Translations under genes and position numbers: made by a program | NCBI RefSeq assembly: GCF_000315235.1 | Contig: NZ_BALG01000151.1 | Coordinates: 1 to 34,306 of the forward strand | DNA from: Paenibacillus popilliae ATCC 14706 | GTDB lineage: Bacteria; Bacillota; Bacilli; Paenibacillales; Paenibacillaceae | DNA length: 34,306 bases | Direction: 5' to 3' | The notes under the pieces: model-generated | What the model saw: the letters and a program-made list of their open reading frames with translations, nothing else | What the model was told of the DNA's origin: nothing | Database searches by the model: none | Shown here: one piece after another, positions 17,316 through 26,644 of the stretch | Layout of the letters: each line of letters opens with the position of its first letter | Numbering within the stretch: the first letter of the stretch is position 1

Positions 17316-19544
17316 GTGCGGGACGGCTTTTTTTGGACTTGGGGACAATGGGTATACCGTCGACGACACGCTGTGTGGAGCGGTTGGACGGTATTCTTTT
17401 TGATCATGTTACTCTTGGCCCTGCAGGTTCCTTCGATGCTCAAGGACAACGGATTTACGCCAACCGGCAGCGAATCGGAGCAGGGGCTGTCCGTACTGCG
17501 CAGCGAGGTCGGGCTCTCCTCAACGACGATGGATATCGTCTACGAGAGCCGGGATAGCTCCTCCTTGATGACGGAAGACACATTCAGGCAGTTGGAAGAA
17601 CGATTTTCCGGACTGAAGCAGGAGCCGTACGTCAGCGACGTCCGCATTCGCAAGGAAGGACGGAAGGATAATGCGCGGCAGGATGTCATCGCCGTCCATG
17701 TCATTCTCGATCTGGATACGAACGAAGCGTTGGAGAAATACCCAGAGATCCGCAGCCAGATACCGGATCTTCCGCAGGCTGACACCTATGTTAGCGGAGC
17801 GACCCCTGTCTATTACGATATGCAAGTAGCGAGCAAGCGGGACATTGTGAAGTCGGAGCTGATTGGATTGCCAATTGCGCTCGTCGTCCTGCTCGCCGTC
17901 TTCGGCACGCTGCTGGCCGGCCTGCTGCCGCTCATCGTCGGTGTTGTCAGTGTGACCACCTCCCTCGGTCTGATCTACTTCATCTCGTTCGCGACGGATT
18001 CGCTCAGCAACTTTCTCCCGAATGTCGTCACGATGCTCGGGCTTGCCGTCGGGATAGATTATGCGCTGTTCATGGTAAGCCGCTTCCGGGAAGAGCTGCG
18101 GCAGCATGGTTCGGTCGAAGCGGCGGTAGCGATGACTGCTCGGAAAGCGGGGCGCTCGATCTTTTTTTCCGGCGTGGCGGTGCTGATCGGGCTGGTGGCG
18201 ATGGCGTTCATCGATCTGGCTCTGTTCCGTTCCTTGAGCCTGGGTGGCGTGCTCGTCGTGACGATGTCTGTCATCGTAGGCAACTCGCTGCTACTGGCCC
18301 TGCTGGGCGTATTTGGCGAGCGCATCAATCGCTTTCCGGTCATTCCGGCGCGATTTTGCCGTCGGGATGCGGATGGAGGCAGCGTTTTCTGGCGTCGTAT
18401 CGCGCATAGCGTCATGAAGCGGCCGGTTACGATTGTCATCATTTTGTTCGTGCTGCTGACCGGCCTCGCGCTGCCGATGGTTGGCATGAATATCGGTATT
18501 CCGGACGCGGGGATGCTGCCGCCGAAGTACGAGTCGCGAGCCGGCTCCGATCTGCTGGACGAGGCATACGACAAGCGGGAATTGAACCCGATTCTCGTCG
18601 CACTGCACACGGAGCGCCCCTATACGGATACCGGGACGATCCGACAGACAGATGCCTGGCAGTCCGAGCTGAGCCGGATGGATGGAGTGCGGCGCGTCGA
18701 CAGTTACGTAAGCCTGATGAGCAGGCTCCCTAGCCCGGAGGCGAAGGCGGAGGCCTTGAAGGATCCTTCTCTGCGCGCTCAATTGGAGAGCAGCCATCTG
18801 GCGAAGGAGCGGTTTATCGTCATGCAGGTCATTCCCGATGGCGATCCAAAAGGGCAGGAAGTGCGTGATCTCGTCCATAGCCTGCGGAATTGGGAGCTCC
18901 CGAGCGGAATAACCGCCAAATATGTGACAGGTGGACCGGCAGTGCAGCTCGACATTATCGAGCGAATCACGGGGGCGCTTCCTTATGTCGTCGTCTTTAT
19001 CCTGGTAGTGACCTACCTGGTATTGTTTATCGCCTTCCGTTCGGTTTTGCTTCCATTGAAGGCGGTGATGATGAACATATTAAGTCTCGGATCGAGCCTC
19101 GGTATTGTCGTGCTTGTCTTCCAGCACGGATATCTGGCCGATCTGTTCCAGGTCACATCGACCGGCATGGTGGTTGCGATGCTGCCGGTCATCATATTTT
19201 GCGTCGTCTTCGGCATATCGATGGATTATGAAGTCTTCCTGTTGTCTCGGATTGCCGAGGAATACGAGCGAACGGGACATAACGAGCACAGCACGGCCGA
19301 CGGCCTTATGAAGACCGGCGGAATCATTACGAGCGCCGCCTTCATTTTGATCGTCGTCGTGGGAGCCTTTATTTTCACGGATAATGAAATGATGAAGGCG
19401 ATCGGCCTCGGGTTGGCCACTTCGGTTCTGCTCGATGCGACCTTGATCCGCATCTTCCTCGTGCCTTCTCTCATGAAGCTGATGGGGCGGGCCAACTGGT
19501 GGGCGCCGAAGCGCCTCCGGCGTAGGGAGAAGAATACGACCTAA
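17316..19544 (+). CDS. MMPL/RND-family membrane transporter
   Basis: The 742-aa product has the duplicated MmpL architecture. There is one N-terminal membrane helix (about 20-38), an extracellular domain, a first bundle of helices with GIDYALF (about 246-252), a second extracellular domain, and a second bundle with SMDYEVFLLSR (about 635-645). The two GxDYxxF-type motifs in helix 4 of each repeat are typical and provide the proton-relay aspartates. Relatives (YdfJ, MmpL) export lipids or drugs using the proton gradient. The substrate here is unknown. No regulator gene of the MarR or TetR type is adjacent, though these often accompany such pumps. The remnant of an HD-GYP gene lies directly upstream. 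Confidence 0.9.
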   Translation: MRDGFFWTWGQWVYRRRHAVWSGWTVFFLIMLLLALQVPSMLKDNGFTPTGSESEQGLSVLRSEVGLSSTTMDIVYESRDSSSLMTEDTFRQLEERFSGLKQEPYVSDVRIRKEGRKDNARQDVIAVHVILDLDTNEALEKYPEIRSQIPDLPQADTYVSGATPVYYDMQVASKRDIVKSELIGLPIALVVLLAVFGTLLAGLLPLIVGVVSVTTSLGLIYFISFATDSLSNFLPNVVTMLGLAVGIDYALFMVSRFREELRQHGSVEAAVAMTARKAGRSIFFSGVAVLIGLVAMAFIDLALFRSLSLGGVLVVTMSVIVGNSLLLALLGVFGERINRFPVIPARFCRRDADGGSVFWRRIAHSVMKRPVTIVIILFVLLTGLALPMVGMNIGIPDAGMLPPKYESRAGSDLLDEAYDKRELNPILVALHTERPYTDTGTIRQTDAWQSELSRMDGVRRVDSYVSLMSRLPSPEAKAEALKDPSLRAQLESSHLAKERFIVMQVIPDGDPKGQEVRDLVHSLRNWELPSGITAKYVTGGPAVQLDIIERITGALPYVVVFILVVTYLVLFIAFRSVLLPLKAVMMNILSLGSSLGIVVLVFQHGYLADLFQVTSTGMVVAMLPVIIFCVVFGISMDYEVFLLSRIAEEYERTGHNEHSTADGLMKTGGIITSAAFILIVVVGAFIFTDNEMMKAIGLGLATSVLLDATLIRIFLVPSLMKLMGRANWWAPKRLRRREKNTT

Positions 19545-19713
19545 TCGCTCACCAGCCGGACGAATTACCGCCATCGCATGGATTATGCGCTCCATCTGAC
19601 AGAGTGCGAGCCTCTGGCCGCATGGCAGGCGGAGGAATGATCCTTGTTCAGGCAGGGTGGAGATGAATATCGCCAGACAATAGGATAATGGAAAAAATAA
19701 GGTGGAATGTAGC

Positions 19714-20865
19714 ATGAATCAACTAGAAATGGAACGAGTCAAGGAAAAGCAACAGCTCAGCCCGGCGTATGATCCTTGGGATCCGATTCGCTCGCTGCGC
19801 GTGTACGGACGTCATGTCCTGACCAGCGTCGAAATGACGGTGGCCCAGATGTGCAACATGCGCTGCGAGCATTGCGCAGTTGGACACACGCTCGTGATGA
19901 GCGAGCCGCCGAAGCTGCCGCTCTCCCTTATGCTCAAGCGGCTGGACGAGGTCGAGCATTTGGAGACGCTCAGTATTACGGGCGGGGAGCCGATGTTCCA
20001 TCTGAAGACCGTAACCGACTATATCGTTCCGATTTTAAAATACGCCAGCGAACGAGGCATATGGACCCAGATCAACTCGAATTTGACCTTCGACATCGGC
20101 CGCTATGAATGGATCGCTCCATATCTGGACGTCATGCACATTTCGTTCAACTATACGTGCATGGAAGATTTCCATGCGGTCGGGTTCACTCATACAAGCC
20201 ATGAGGTCAAGTCCGGGGCTGCGTCCCGGTTGTACGAGCGGATGATCGATAACTCGAAGCGGCTGAGCGAGGCGGGAATGTACATATCGGCCGAGTCAAT
20301 GATCAACTACCGGACCCACAGCAAGCTGGACGAGATTCATCAGCTTATCGTCGAGATGGGCTGCCGGCGCCATGAGGTTCATCCGATGTACCCAAGCTCG
20401 TTCGCGCAGAATCTTCCGGTACTGCCGCTGTCCGATCTGAGACAGTCGATGCACCGGCTGCTCGACTCCCGTCATCGGGACATCTGGATGCTGTTCGGGA
20501 CGCTTCCTTTCTTCGCATGCAATACGGTCGAAGAAGACCAGCAGCTCCTTCAGCGCCTCCGCTCGGAACCGATGGTCACACTCCGCAACGATCCGGATGG
20601 GCGCAACCGGTTGAATGTCAACCTGTTCAGCGGCGATGTCTTCGTGACCGACTTCGCGGACATTCCAGCCTTCGGCAGCATTTACGAGAGCCGGCTGGAC
20701 GATATTTTCAATTCCTGGCTGCAGGACCATCTGCTGTCCCGCACGGTCGATTGCCATTGTCCAGCGGTCGCCTGCTGCGGACCGAATCTGCTTGTCGCAG
20801 ACATGTATTACAAGGGCGTCGATTTCAAGATGAGAATGACCCAAATGCCAGCCTTGGCGGAATAA
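19714..20865 (+). CDS. yfkAB: Radical SAM/CxCxxxxC protein YfkAB
   Basis: The 383-aa product has the radical SAM cluster motif CNMRCEHC (C47, C51, C54), the glycine-rich ITGGEP, and near the C-terminus DCHCPAVACC, where C347, C349 and C354 form the CxCxxxxC signature of YfkAB. The family binds a 4Fe-4S cluster and cleaves S-adenosylmethionine; a second cluster may sit at the C-terminal cysteines. The substrate is not known. The ATG at 19714 follows AAGGTGG with 7-base spacing; a GTG at 19702 is inside the same frame. It has its own terminator at 20981-21016. Fe-S loading would depend on the Suf system encoded upstream. Confidence 0.9.
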   Translation: MNQLEMERVKEKQQLSPAYDPWDPIRSLRVYGRHVLTSVEMTVAQMCNMRCEHCAVGHTLVMSEPPKLPLSLMLKRLDEVEHLETLSITGGEPMFHLKTVTDYIVPILKYASERGIWTQINSNLTFDIGRYEWIAPYLDVMHISFNYTCMEDFHAVGFTHTSHEVKSGAASRLYERMIDNSKRLSEAGMYISAESMINYRTHSKLDEIHQLIVEMGCRRHEVHPMYPSSFAQNLPVLPLSDLRQSMHRLLDSRHRDIWMLFGTLPFFACNTVEEDQQLLQRLRSEPMVTLRNDPDGRNRLNVNLFSGDVFVTDFADIPAFGSIYESRLDDIFNSWLQDHLLSRTVDCHCPAVACCGPNLLVADMYYKGVDFKMRMTQMPALAE

Positions 20866-20980
20866 GCAACAGCTTGAATCTATTTTGCGATGTGTCCACT
20901 TACGGATACGGACGATGGCCCCGTTCAATGAGGACGGAGGCTGGTCCATTGGCAGACCGCAAGCACTCCGTCTATTTGGG

Positions 20981-21016
20981 GGCCGAGCGGCTGTCAGTTG
21001 CTCGGCCGGAGTTTTA
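20981..21016 (+). terminator. Terminator after yfkAB
   Basis: GGCCGAGC (20981-20988) pairs with GCTCGGCC (21000-21007), then GGAGTTTTA. The ribosome-binding site of the following gene starts only 18 bases later, so some transcripts probably read through. Confidence 0.65.
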
Positions 21017-21039
21017 TACGACAATGGGAGGGTCTTGTT

Positions 21040-21741
21040 GTGAGTATGTCTACATTGCGCGCAGACCGGCTGCCACGCCCGGAAGCGATGATCTTCGATA
21101 TGGACGGAACGCTGTTCCGCACGGAATCGCTGTTGATACCGGCATACCATCGGGTATTCGATACATTGCGGAGCGACAAGCTGCACGAGGGGCCGACGCC
21201 CCCGGAAGATGTGATACTCGGATCACTTGCCATGCTGCTGGCGGACATCTGGAAGCGGGTCATGCCGGAAGGCAGCCCGGAGGCGCACCGCCGCGCGGAT
21301 GAGCTTCTGCTGCAATACGAGCTGTCCGGATTGGACGAAGGTAGCGCGGAACTATACCCGCAGGTGAAGGAGACTTTGGCCGAGCTGGGGGGCGAAGGCG
21401 TAAAACTGTTCGTCGCAAGCAACGGACTGGAGGAATATATACAGGCGATCGTAAAGACCTTCGGCATGGACGAGCTGTTCACTGGCTTGTACAGCGCGGG
21501 CGGAAAAGGCACCGCGACCAAGGTGGAGCTGGTGCGTCTCCTGAAGTCGGAGCATGGCATCGATTCGGCCTGGATGGTCGGCGATCGCTCCTCTGACGTT
21601 GAAGCGGGGAGGGAGAACGGACTGATCGTCATCGGCTGCCAATATGCCGGCTTCGGTCAGGAACAGGAGCTGCAGGGCTCAGACGTCATCATCCGCCAAT
21701 TCGACGAACTTGTGGACCTATACCGCTCGACAGCATCTTAA
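21040..21741 (+). CDS. HAD-superfamily hydrolase (phosphoglycolate phosphatase-like)
   Basis: The 233-aa product has HAD motif I FDMDGT (19-24, nucleophile D20 and acid D22), motif II FVASNG, a motif III lysine in TATKVEL and motif IV GDRSSDVEAG. A cap domain occupies about residues 35-105. Related enzymes hydrolyse small phosphoesters such as phosphoglycolate; substrate cannot be told. Start choice: the GTG at 21040 is 7-8 bases from GGGAGGG; the ATG at 21046 is further. It follows yfkAB with 174 bases between and ends at a strong hairpin. Confidence 0.85.
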   Translation: MSMSTLRADRLPRPEAMIFDMDGTLFRTESLLIPAYHRVFDTLRSDKLHEGPTPPEDVILGSLAMLLADIWKRVMPEGSPEAHRRADELLLQYELSGLDEGSAELYPQVKETLAELGGEGVKLFVASNGLEEYIQAIVKTFGMDELFTGLYSAGGKGTATKVELVRLLKSEHGIDSAWMVGDRSSDVEAGRENGLIVIGCQYAGFGQEQELQGSDVIIRQFDELVDLYRSTAS

Positions 21742-21743
21742 CC

Positions 21744-21780
21744 GCGACAGGCGCAGACTCGGAGAGCTGCGCCTGTCGAA
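21744..21780. terminator. Hairpin between convergent genes
   Basis: GACAGGCGCAG (21746-21756) pairs exactly with CTGCGCCTGTC (21767-21777). It lacks a T tract, but the GC-rich stem lies between the HAD gene and the convergent YheC gene and may serve both. Confidence 0.6.
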
Positions 21781-21812
21781 TTGATGGACGGTTCTGAATT
21801 CAAGCGTCCTTC

Positions 21813-22976
21813 TTATCTTTCCGATTTGCTGTCGGTTGGCGGCAGCGGCGATTTGCCGGAATCCGGCAGTTTAATGCCCGCCTTTTTCTGGTATAGCCAG
21901 GATGCATATTCCAGCGGGCGCACGATGGAGTTGCGGTATGTCTCCTTATCGCCGATACGGTGGAACACTTCGCGCGCTGGCTTCGGATTGACCTCTAGCA
22001 GCCAGATCCGCCCTCTCTGGTCGATCGCGAGATCGAGCGCCAACTCGCAGAGAGCATCATATCGCTTCTCAAGGAATGCGGCTACCTCAAGACTGAGGGC
22101 TTCGGCTTCCTTACGTATGTCCTGGATGCGGGCCTTGTCGCCTATCCACTGCGCCAGCAGCTCCTGCATCCGCATAGCCTGGCCTCCGCCGTGGAGATTC
22201 GACGTGATGCTATGGACCGGTCCAACGCGTCCGGCGCAGCCCGTAACCGACCAGACACCGGAACCGTTCTTCTGCACGAGCATCCGGTAATCATGCACGC
22301 GGCCGCTCGGCAGCTTGAGCGCGATGCCCTGCTGGATAAGATAGCGGTCGTTCGCCTTCCAGGAGGATAGCCGGGCGGCCAGTTGAGTGAAGGTCATTTT
22401 CTGCGGCCGGATGACCTGCCGCTGATGATCTCTTCCCTCGGCATAGACCACACCGTCCGTCGATCGGAGGCGCTGGATACGAAGAATGCCGCGCCCTCCT
22501 GTGCCGTTAATCGGCTTCAGATAGAGCAGTGGCCGCTCCTTCAGCATGCGCTGCACATCCTGAATTCCCGAATACAGTTTTGTGTCGGGAAGATACTTCT
22601 TCAAGGACGGTACCGTGGAGAGCACCTGGTAGATCGTCCATTTATTGCGGAGCGGACGGTTCAGATACAGCAGCTTTGGGTATTTGCTGCGGAACCGCTT
22701 CAATTGCTCGAATCGGTAGCTTTTTTGAATGCGGGATCGATCGAAAATTAGGGTCGGGAAGCGGGTCCATTTGCGCGTCCAGCGCCCGCACTTCGGATGG
22801 TACCACATGCCGTTAATTCGTTTCTGCTTGTCATCTACATCCTGCGGGGTGAACACGAAGACAGTCAATCCCAGCTTGTTCCCAGCCGCAATCATCTTCT
22901 GATAAATATGCCGTTCTTCCAATTGTTTTTGTTCATTCAAATAGAGCGTCAAGATGCCAAGAACAGGTTTATCCAA
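21813..22976 (-). CDS. YheC/YheD-family ATP-grasp spore coat-associated protein (fifth in operon)
   Basis: The 387-aa product is of the shorter YheC type. An N-terminal domain begins VLGILTLYLN; the ATP-grasp region holds LYLKPINGTGGRG (152-163), then the invariant 'QQGI.L......DYR.LVQKN' and SNLHGGG, and the metal-binding WLLEVNPKP (325-333). Members are associated with the endospore coat, and the ATP-grasp fold suggests a ligase acting on a peptide or similar acceptor; the reaction is not established. A TTG start at 22976 follows AAGGTGA. It lies 21 bases after its upstream neighbour and is the last gene of the operon; its C-terminus has a short Ser/Pro-rich tail. Confidence 0.88.
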   Translation of the reverse strand: MDKPVLGILTLYLNEQKQLEERHIYQKMIAAGNKLGLTVFVFTPQDVDDKQKRINGMWYHPKCGRWTRKWTRFPTLIFDRSRIQKSYRFEQLKRFRSKYPKLLYLNRPLRNKWTIYQVLSTVPSLKKYLPDTKLYSGIQDVQRMLKERPLLYLKPINGTGGRGILRIQRLRSTDGVVYAEGRDHQRQVIRPQKMTFTQLAARLSSWKANDRYLIQQGIALKLPSGRVHDYRMLVQKNGSGVWSVTGCAGRVGPVHSITSNLHGGGQAMRMQELLAQWIGDKARIQDIRKEAEALSLEVAAFLEKRYDALCELALDLAIDQRGRIWLLEVNPKPAREVFHRIGDKETYRNSIVRPLEYASWLYQKKAGIKLPDSGKSPLPPTDSKSER

Positions 22977-22997
22977 GCGTCTTCACCTTCTTTGACG

Positions 22998-24107
22998 TTA
23001 TCCGCCAGTTCGAGATAAATAAGTCGAATACTGGAATATTCGTTCCAGTGAGCGTCTTCGAATGTGGGGCTCATCGAATTTCATCGGCTTCGCATTGGCT
23101 TCGAAGAACCAGATGCTACCGTTCGTATCGACGCCAAGATCCATCGACATCTCGCCAAGCGTATGTCCGGAGCCGCGTTCGATCTGCCGGGCGATGATGA
23201 TGGCTGCGTTTTTGATGCGGGCCATCGTTCTCCGCGCTTGTTCGACGCCGAAATTCACGCTCAGCAGCTTCTCGGGATCCTCGATGCTTCCGCCGCGGGG
23301 AACATGGGTCGTAATGCTCGTAGTGCCAGCAACTCGGGCGCCGACACCGGTAATATCCCATTGGCCTTTGCTGTTCTTCTGCACCAGCACCCGCAAATCA
23401 AACGGCCGCCGGTTCACCGTAGCCAGCGGAATGCCCTGCTGGACGATATAATCATGGATGCCGGCCTGCTTGCGTATCCGGGGCCATAGCTTTGAGATCG
23501 TGGCGCATTTGAACAGGGCGCTCCTTCTTTTATCCTGGGTCTTGAGTCGGAACTTCAGCGCTTTCGTATGATTGACGCGAAGCGTCATAATGCCCATGCC
23601 GGCCTTCCCCGTCTCCGGCTTAAGGAACAGATAGGGATATTTGTTCAACATTTTGGCCAGGGTGACAGAGGTGCGCAGCCGCCGCGTGGCGGGGATGAAG
23701 GTTCGAGTGACCCTTGATTTTTGCAGCCATTCAAATAATTCCCATTTATTAAAAAAATATGGATTATATAGAAAAGTGCTCGGATGGGCCAGAACCTCCT
23801 CGATCTTGCGGCGGACGGCAGGCAGATTCTCATCCTCCCGCAGCGGTATGCGGTTGTAGATGATGCGTGGGGGCGGGAACCATTCCTGCGCCCAGGATTG
23901 CTTATCCTCGTTATATTCGTAGCCCGCGATTCGCCTGGCGTCGAGATTCAGCTCCCTCACGGTCACGGTATATACGGTAAAGCCGAGATCCTTGCCCGTA
24001 CGCAAAATATCCAGGAAGTTGTCACGATTGCCGCGGAAATGTTCCTTGGCATCCTCGATCGTCAGAATGGCGACGACCGGCAGTTGATCTTGCTCTATGC
24101 CACTCAC
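22998..24107 (-). CDS. YheC/YheD-family ATP-grasp protein (fourth in operon)
   Basis: The 369-aa protein opens VVAILTIEDAKEHF and has FLKPETGKAGMGI in the ATP-grasp core, IVQQGIPLATVNRRPFDLR, THVPRGGS, and WFFEANAKPMKF at the metal site. It is YheC-sized and lacks the extra N-terminal domain of the longer paralogues. The start is a GTG that overlaps the previous stop as GTGA, after AGGAGGGATCC, so translation is coupled. The ATP-grasp residues look intact. It differs enough from its neighbours to suggest an old duplication rather than a recent one. Confidence 0.88.
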   Translation of the reverse strand: MSGIEQDQLPVVAILTIEDAKEHFRGNRDNFLDILRTGKDLGFTVYTVTVRELNLDARRIAGYEYNEDKQSWAQEWFPPPRIIYNRIPLREDENLPAVRRKIEEVLAHPSTFLYNPYFFNKWELFEWLQKSRVTRTFIPATRRLRTSVTLAKMLNKYPYLFLKPETGKAGMGIMTLRVNHTKALKFRLKTQDKRRSALFKCATISKLWPRIRKQAGIHDYIVQQGIPLATVNRRPFDLRVLVQKNSKGQWDITGVGARVAGTTSITTHVPRGGSIEDPEKLLSVNFGVEQARRTMARIKNAAIIIARQIERGSGHTLGEMSMDLGVDTNGSIWFFEANAKPMKFDEPHIRRRSLERIFQYSTYLSRTGG

Positions 24108-25480
24108 ATCGGATCCCTCCTGCGGAATTTGCTAAGGAACAGACAGTGATCCAGGATATGTTCAATGGATGATTGACCTTCACTGCGCAAGGAGGGATGC
24201 TTGAATATCGAGCGCCCAGGCTTGGCGTTGGCCTCGAACATCCATACATGCTCATCCCGGTCTATGCCGAGGTCGAAGCCGAGTTCGCCGAGGAGATGAG
24301 GATAGTTCCGTTCAATGGCCTTAGCCAGATCAATGGCTACCATTTTCATATTGGCAAGCACTTCTTTGGCTCTGTCGCCGAACATCCGCTGAAGAGCCTG
24401 TTCCGGCGTCATCAGCTGGCCGCCATTCTTCACGTGGGTGGTAACGCTGCCTTTGCCCGCTTTCTTGGCGCCGATTCCGACAACGATCCATTCATTCTCC
24501 CCGTTTTTGTGCATATGGAAGCGGAAGTCGATCGGGCAGCTATCGATCTCGATGAGCCGAACCCCTTGCTGCACGACATAGTTGCGCAGAGAACGTCCGT
24601 GCCTTGCTTGCAGCATGCGGATGAGGCTGGAAAATTGCTTAAAGCGAAGCAGCGTGTTTTTGCCGTTGACCGTGTAGCGTGCGAAATAGCCTTTCTTCGG
24701 CAGGTAGGTCAGCCGATAGATGCCGATACCCAGGCTTCCCGAGGTCGGCTTGTAATAGACGAAATGATGGCGGGACAGCATGACGCGAATGGTGTCCGGC
24801 GTAGGGTTCATAACCGATTCCGGTACGTGGAGGTTCGCTTCCAGATCGTTTTCCAGCAGTTCGTAGATATCGGATTTTTTGAAAAAGCACCAGTTGAAAA
24901 AAGGGATGTTCCGGCGAACGAACCGTTCCCGCAGCATCTGGATCGAGGACGTCGTCTCTGCCCGCCGGCTCGACAGCCGGTTATATACGACATCTGGCAG
25001 CGGCACGGTGCGCCGTCTCCAACTGCCGGATTCCGATAGGAAGTAGGCGTTGACGGTCTCGTTGTGCCAATTGATATCGCGCGGAGTGAAGGCAAAGATG
25101 AAGGCTTTCTTATTGCCGACGCGCAAAATTTGCTTAATGAACGAGGTGCGGCTGCCGAATGGATGCGTCTGTGTGCGCAGCGAGGAATCCGATAAGATGC
25201 CGATCAACGGCCCCAACTGCAGATCGCCTTCCTGCTCGTTGCGAAGATAAACGACACCGGATTTCGGCACCCGGACGAAGGAACGAAGGCCGGCCGGTAT
25301 GATGACATGGTTGCCTGGACGCTTCACCGGCTTCAGCGTAGCGGGGAATATCGTCTTGCCCAATCGAAGCCGTACTGATTTTTTGCCGGTCAGCTTCAAT
25401 TGCTTCATTAAGGTGCTGGAGAGATACACTGTTTTCTCGGATTTAGGTGTTAAGTGGACGTTGCATACCGTCAAGCTCAT
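24104..25480 (-). CDS. YheD-type ATP-grasp protein with extra N-terminal domain (third in operon)
   Basis: The 458-aa protein carries about 95 extra N-terminal residues (VHLTPKSEKTVYLSSTLMK; VRLRLGKTIFPATLKPV) that look like a beta-rich domain and end at LGPLIGILSD, where the shared YheC/YheD core begins. The core has YYKPTSGSLGIGI, VVQQGVRLIEIDSCPIDFR, THVKNGGQ and WMFEANAKPG. Its ATG overlaps the previous stop as ATGA after AGGAGGG with 8-base spacing. It is one of two long forms in this operon, alternating with short forms. Confidence 0.9.
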   Translation of the reverse strand: MSLTVCNVHLTPKSEKTVYLSSTLMKQLKLTGKKSVRLRLGKTIFPATLKPVKRPGNHVIIPAGLRSFVRVPKSGVVYLRNEQEGDLQLGPLIGILSDSSLRTQTHPFGSRTSFIKQILRVGNKKAFIFAFTPRDINWHNETVNAYFLSESGSWRRRTVPLPDVVYNRLSSRRAETTSSIQMLRERFVRRNIPFFNWCFFKKSDIYELLENDLEANLHVPESVMNPTPDTIRVMLSRHHFVYYKPTSGSLGIGIYRLTYLPKKGYFARYTVNGKNTLLRFKQFSSLIRMLQARHGRSLRNYVVQQGVRLIEIDSCPIDFRFHMHKNGENEWIVVGIGAKKAGKGSVTTHVKNGGQLMTPEQALQRMFGDRAKEVLANMKMVAIDLAKAIERNYPHLLGELGFDLGIDRDEHVWMFEANAKPGRSIFKHPSLRSEGQSSIEHILDHCLFLSKFRRRDPM

Positions 25481-26631
25481 GGACTTACCCTCCTAAGATG
25501 TCGACCCAGTACATAGCGCGCATACAAGATGGGATTTTCCACGGATTTCACAGCGGCTTCCCGCTCGCCTGTCTGACGGAAGACCGTCCTGCCCGGCTTC
25601 GAATTGACCTCCAGCAGCCACATGCGGGCTTTCTGATCAATGCCGTAATCCAGACCGACCTCCATCAGACGCCCGTGTCGTGCTTCAAGTAGAGGGGGGA
25701 TGCGCTCGCTATAGGCATGCAGCTGCTCCATGAGCCGCTCGGCACGCTCCGGGTCGTATTCGCGCTTCAAAAATGGAAGGACAGACACGGCCCGCCCGCC
25801 TCCATGAAGATTGGAAGTAATGCTGTCAAGGGTGCCGATGCGTGCGGCCATGCCGGTCATCGCCCAGCGGCCCCGGTCATTCTTTTGCATCAGTACACGA
25901 ATGTCGAATGGCTCGCCCGCCTGCGTTAGCAAGGACAAGCAAGGCTGCATGACAAAGGTTCGTCTGCCGATAAAGCTGGAAATCCAGTTGTATCCATCCT
26001 CGGTACATTCAAATTGCTTCGTCAGCAGGTGGTTGCGTTGATCGCGTCCCGCTACCCTCAGTAGAGGGGCGTGGCTTCTATCTCCTCGCTGTGCTGTCCG
26101 GCGATACTGGACCCGGAGCGCTGACTTCCCCTGGGAGCCGGCATGAGGCTTCAGGAACAGGCTTCCGTCGTAGTGGGACAGCGCGGCAGCGATACTGCGC
26201 TTGCCCTTGTAGAGATGAGTGGGCGGCAGAATCACGCTCAGGCCGGACTCCGCAGATAAGGAGCGGTAGATGTCCCATTTGCCCTGCAATCCTATCCCCA
26301 GTTGGGTAGTGCGTCTGCTCCGCAGCAGCTTGGCGAGGGCGGCTGAAGTTATGGCGCTTGCGCTTCTGCTGGAGAATACGCACCGGTTGTACACAAGGGG
26401 AGGCAACGCGGCGGTGCAGGGTTCCCATCGATGGTTGCTGTAGACATAACCGTTCACCGTGCCGGAAGCAAGGTCGGCCCATGCAGGCGAAAAAACGATG
26501 ACCCGGACGCCGTGTTTGTGTCCGGCCTGACACAGCCTGCGGCAATATTCAGCCTCGGTGAAGGGAGGCGTGCCGGGTGATTCGTTCTGGAGAACGCCGA
26601 TGACGGGCTGCTCGGCCCTGTTCTTCTTCAT
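25477..26631 (-). CDS. YheC/YheD-family ATP-grasp protein (second in operon)
   Basis: The 384-aa product is of the short type. It begins with a basic segment before PVIGVLQNE; the ATP-grasp part has LFLKPHAGSQGKSAL, FDIRVLMQKNDRGRW, SNLHGGGRA and WLLEVNSKPG. The start was placed at the ATG at 26631 (GAGGAGG 8 bases upstream); a GTG at 26640 sits on the ribosome-binding site. It follows the first operon gene after only 13 bases. The KSALRV part of the ATP loop differs from the usual Gly-rich GRGI, which may affect nucleotide binding. Confidence 0.88.
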   Translation of the reverse strand: MKKNRAEQPVIGVLQNESPGTPPFTEAEYCRRLCQAGHKHGVRVIVFSPAWADLASGTVNGYVYSNHRWEPCTAALPPLVYNRCVFSSRSASAITSAALAKLLRSRRTTQLGIGLQGKWDIYRSLSAESGLSVILPPTHLYKGKRSIAAALSHYDGSLFLKPHAGSQGKSALRVQYRRTAQRGDRSHAPLLRVAGRDQRNHLLTKQFECTEDGYNWISSFIGRRTFVMQPCLSLLTQAGEPFDIRVLMQKNDRGRWAMTGMAARIGTLDSITSNLHGGGRAVSVLPFLKREYDPERAERLMEQLHAYSERIPPLLEARHGRLMEVGLDYGIDQKARMWLLEVNSKPGRTVFRQTGEREAAVKSVENPILYARYVLGRHLRRVSP

Positions 26632-26644
26632 CCCCTGCACCTCC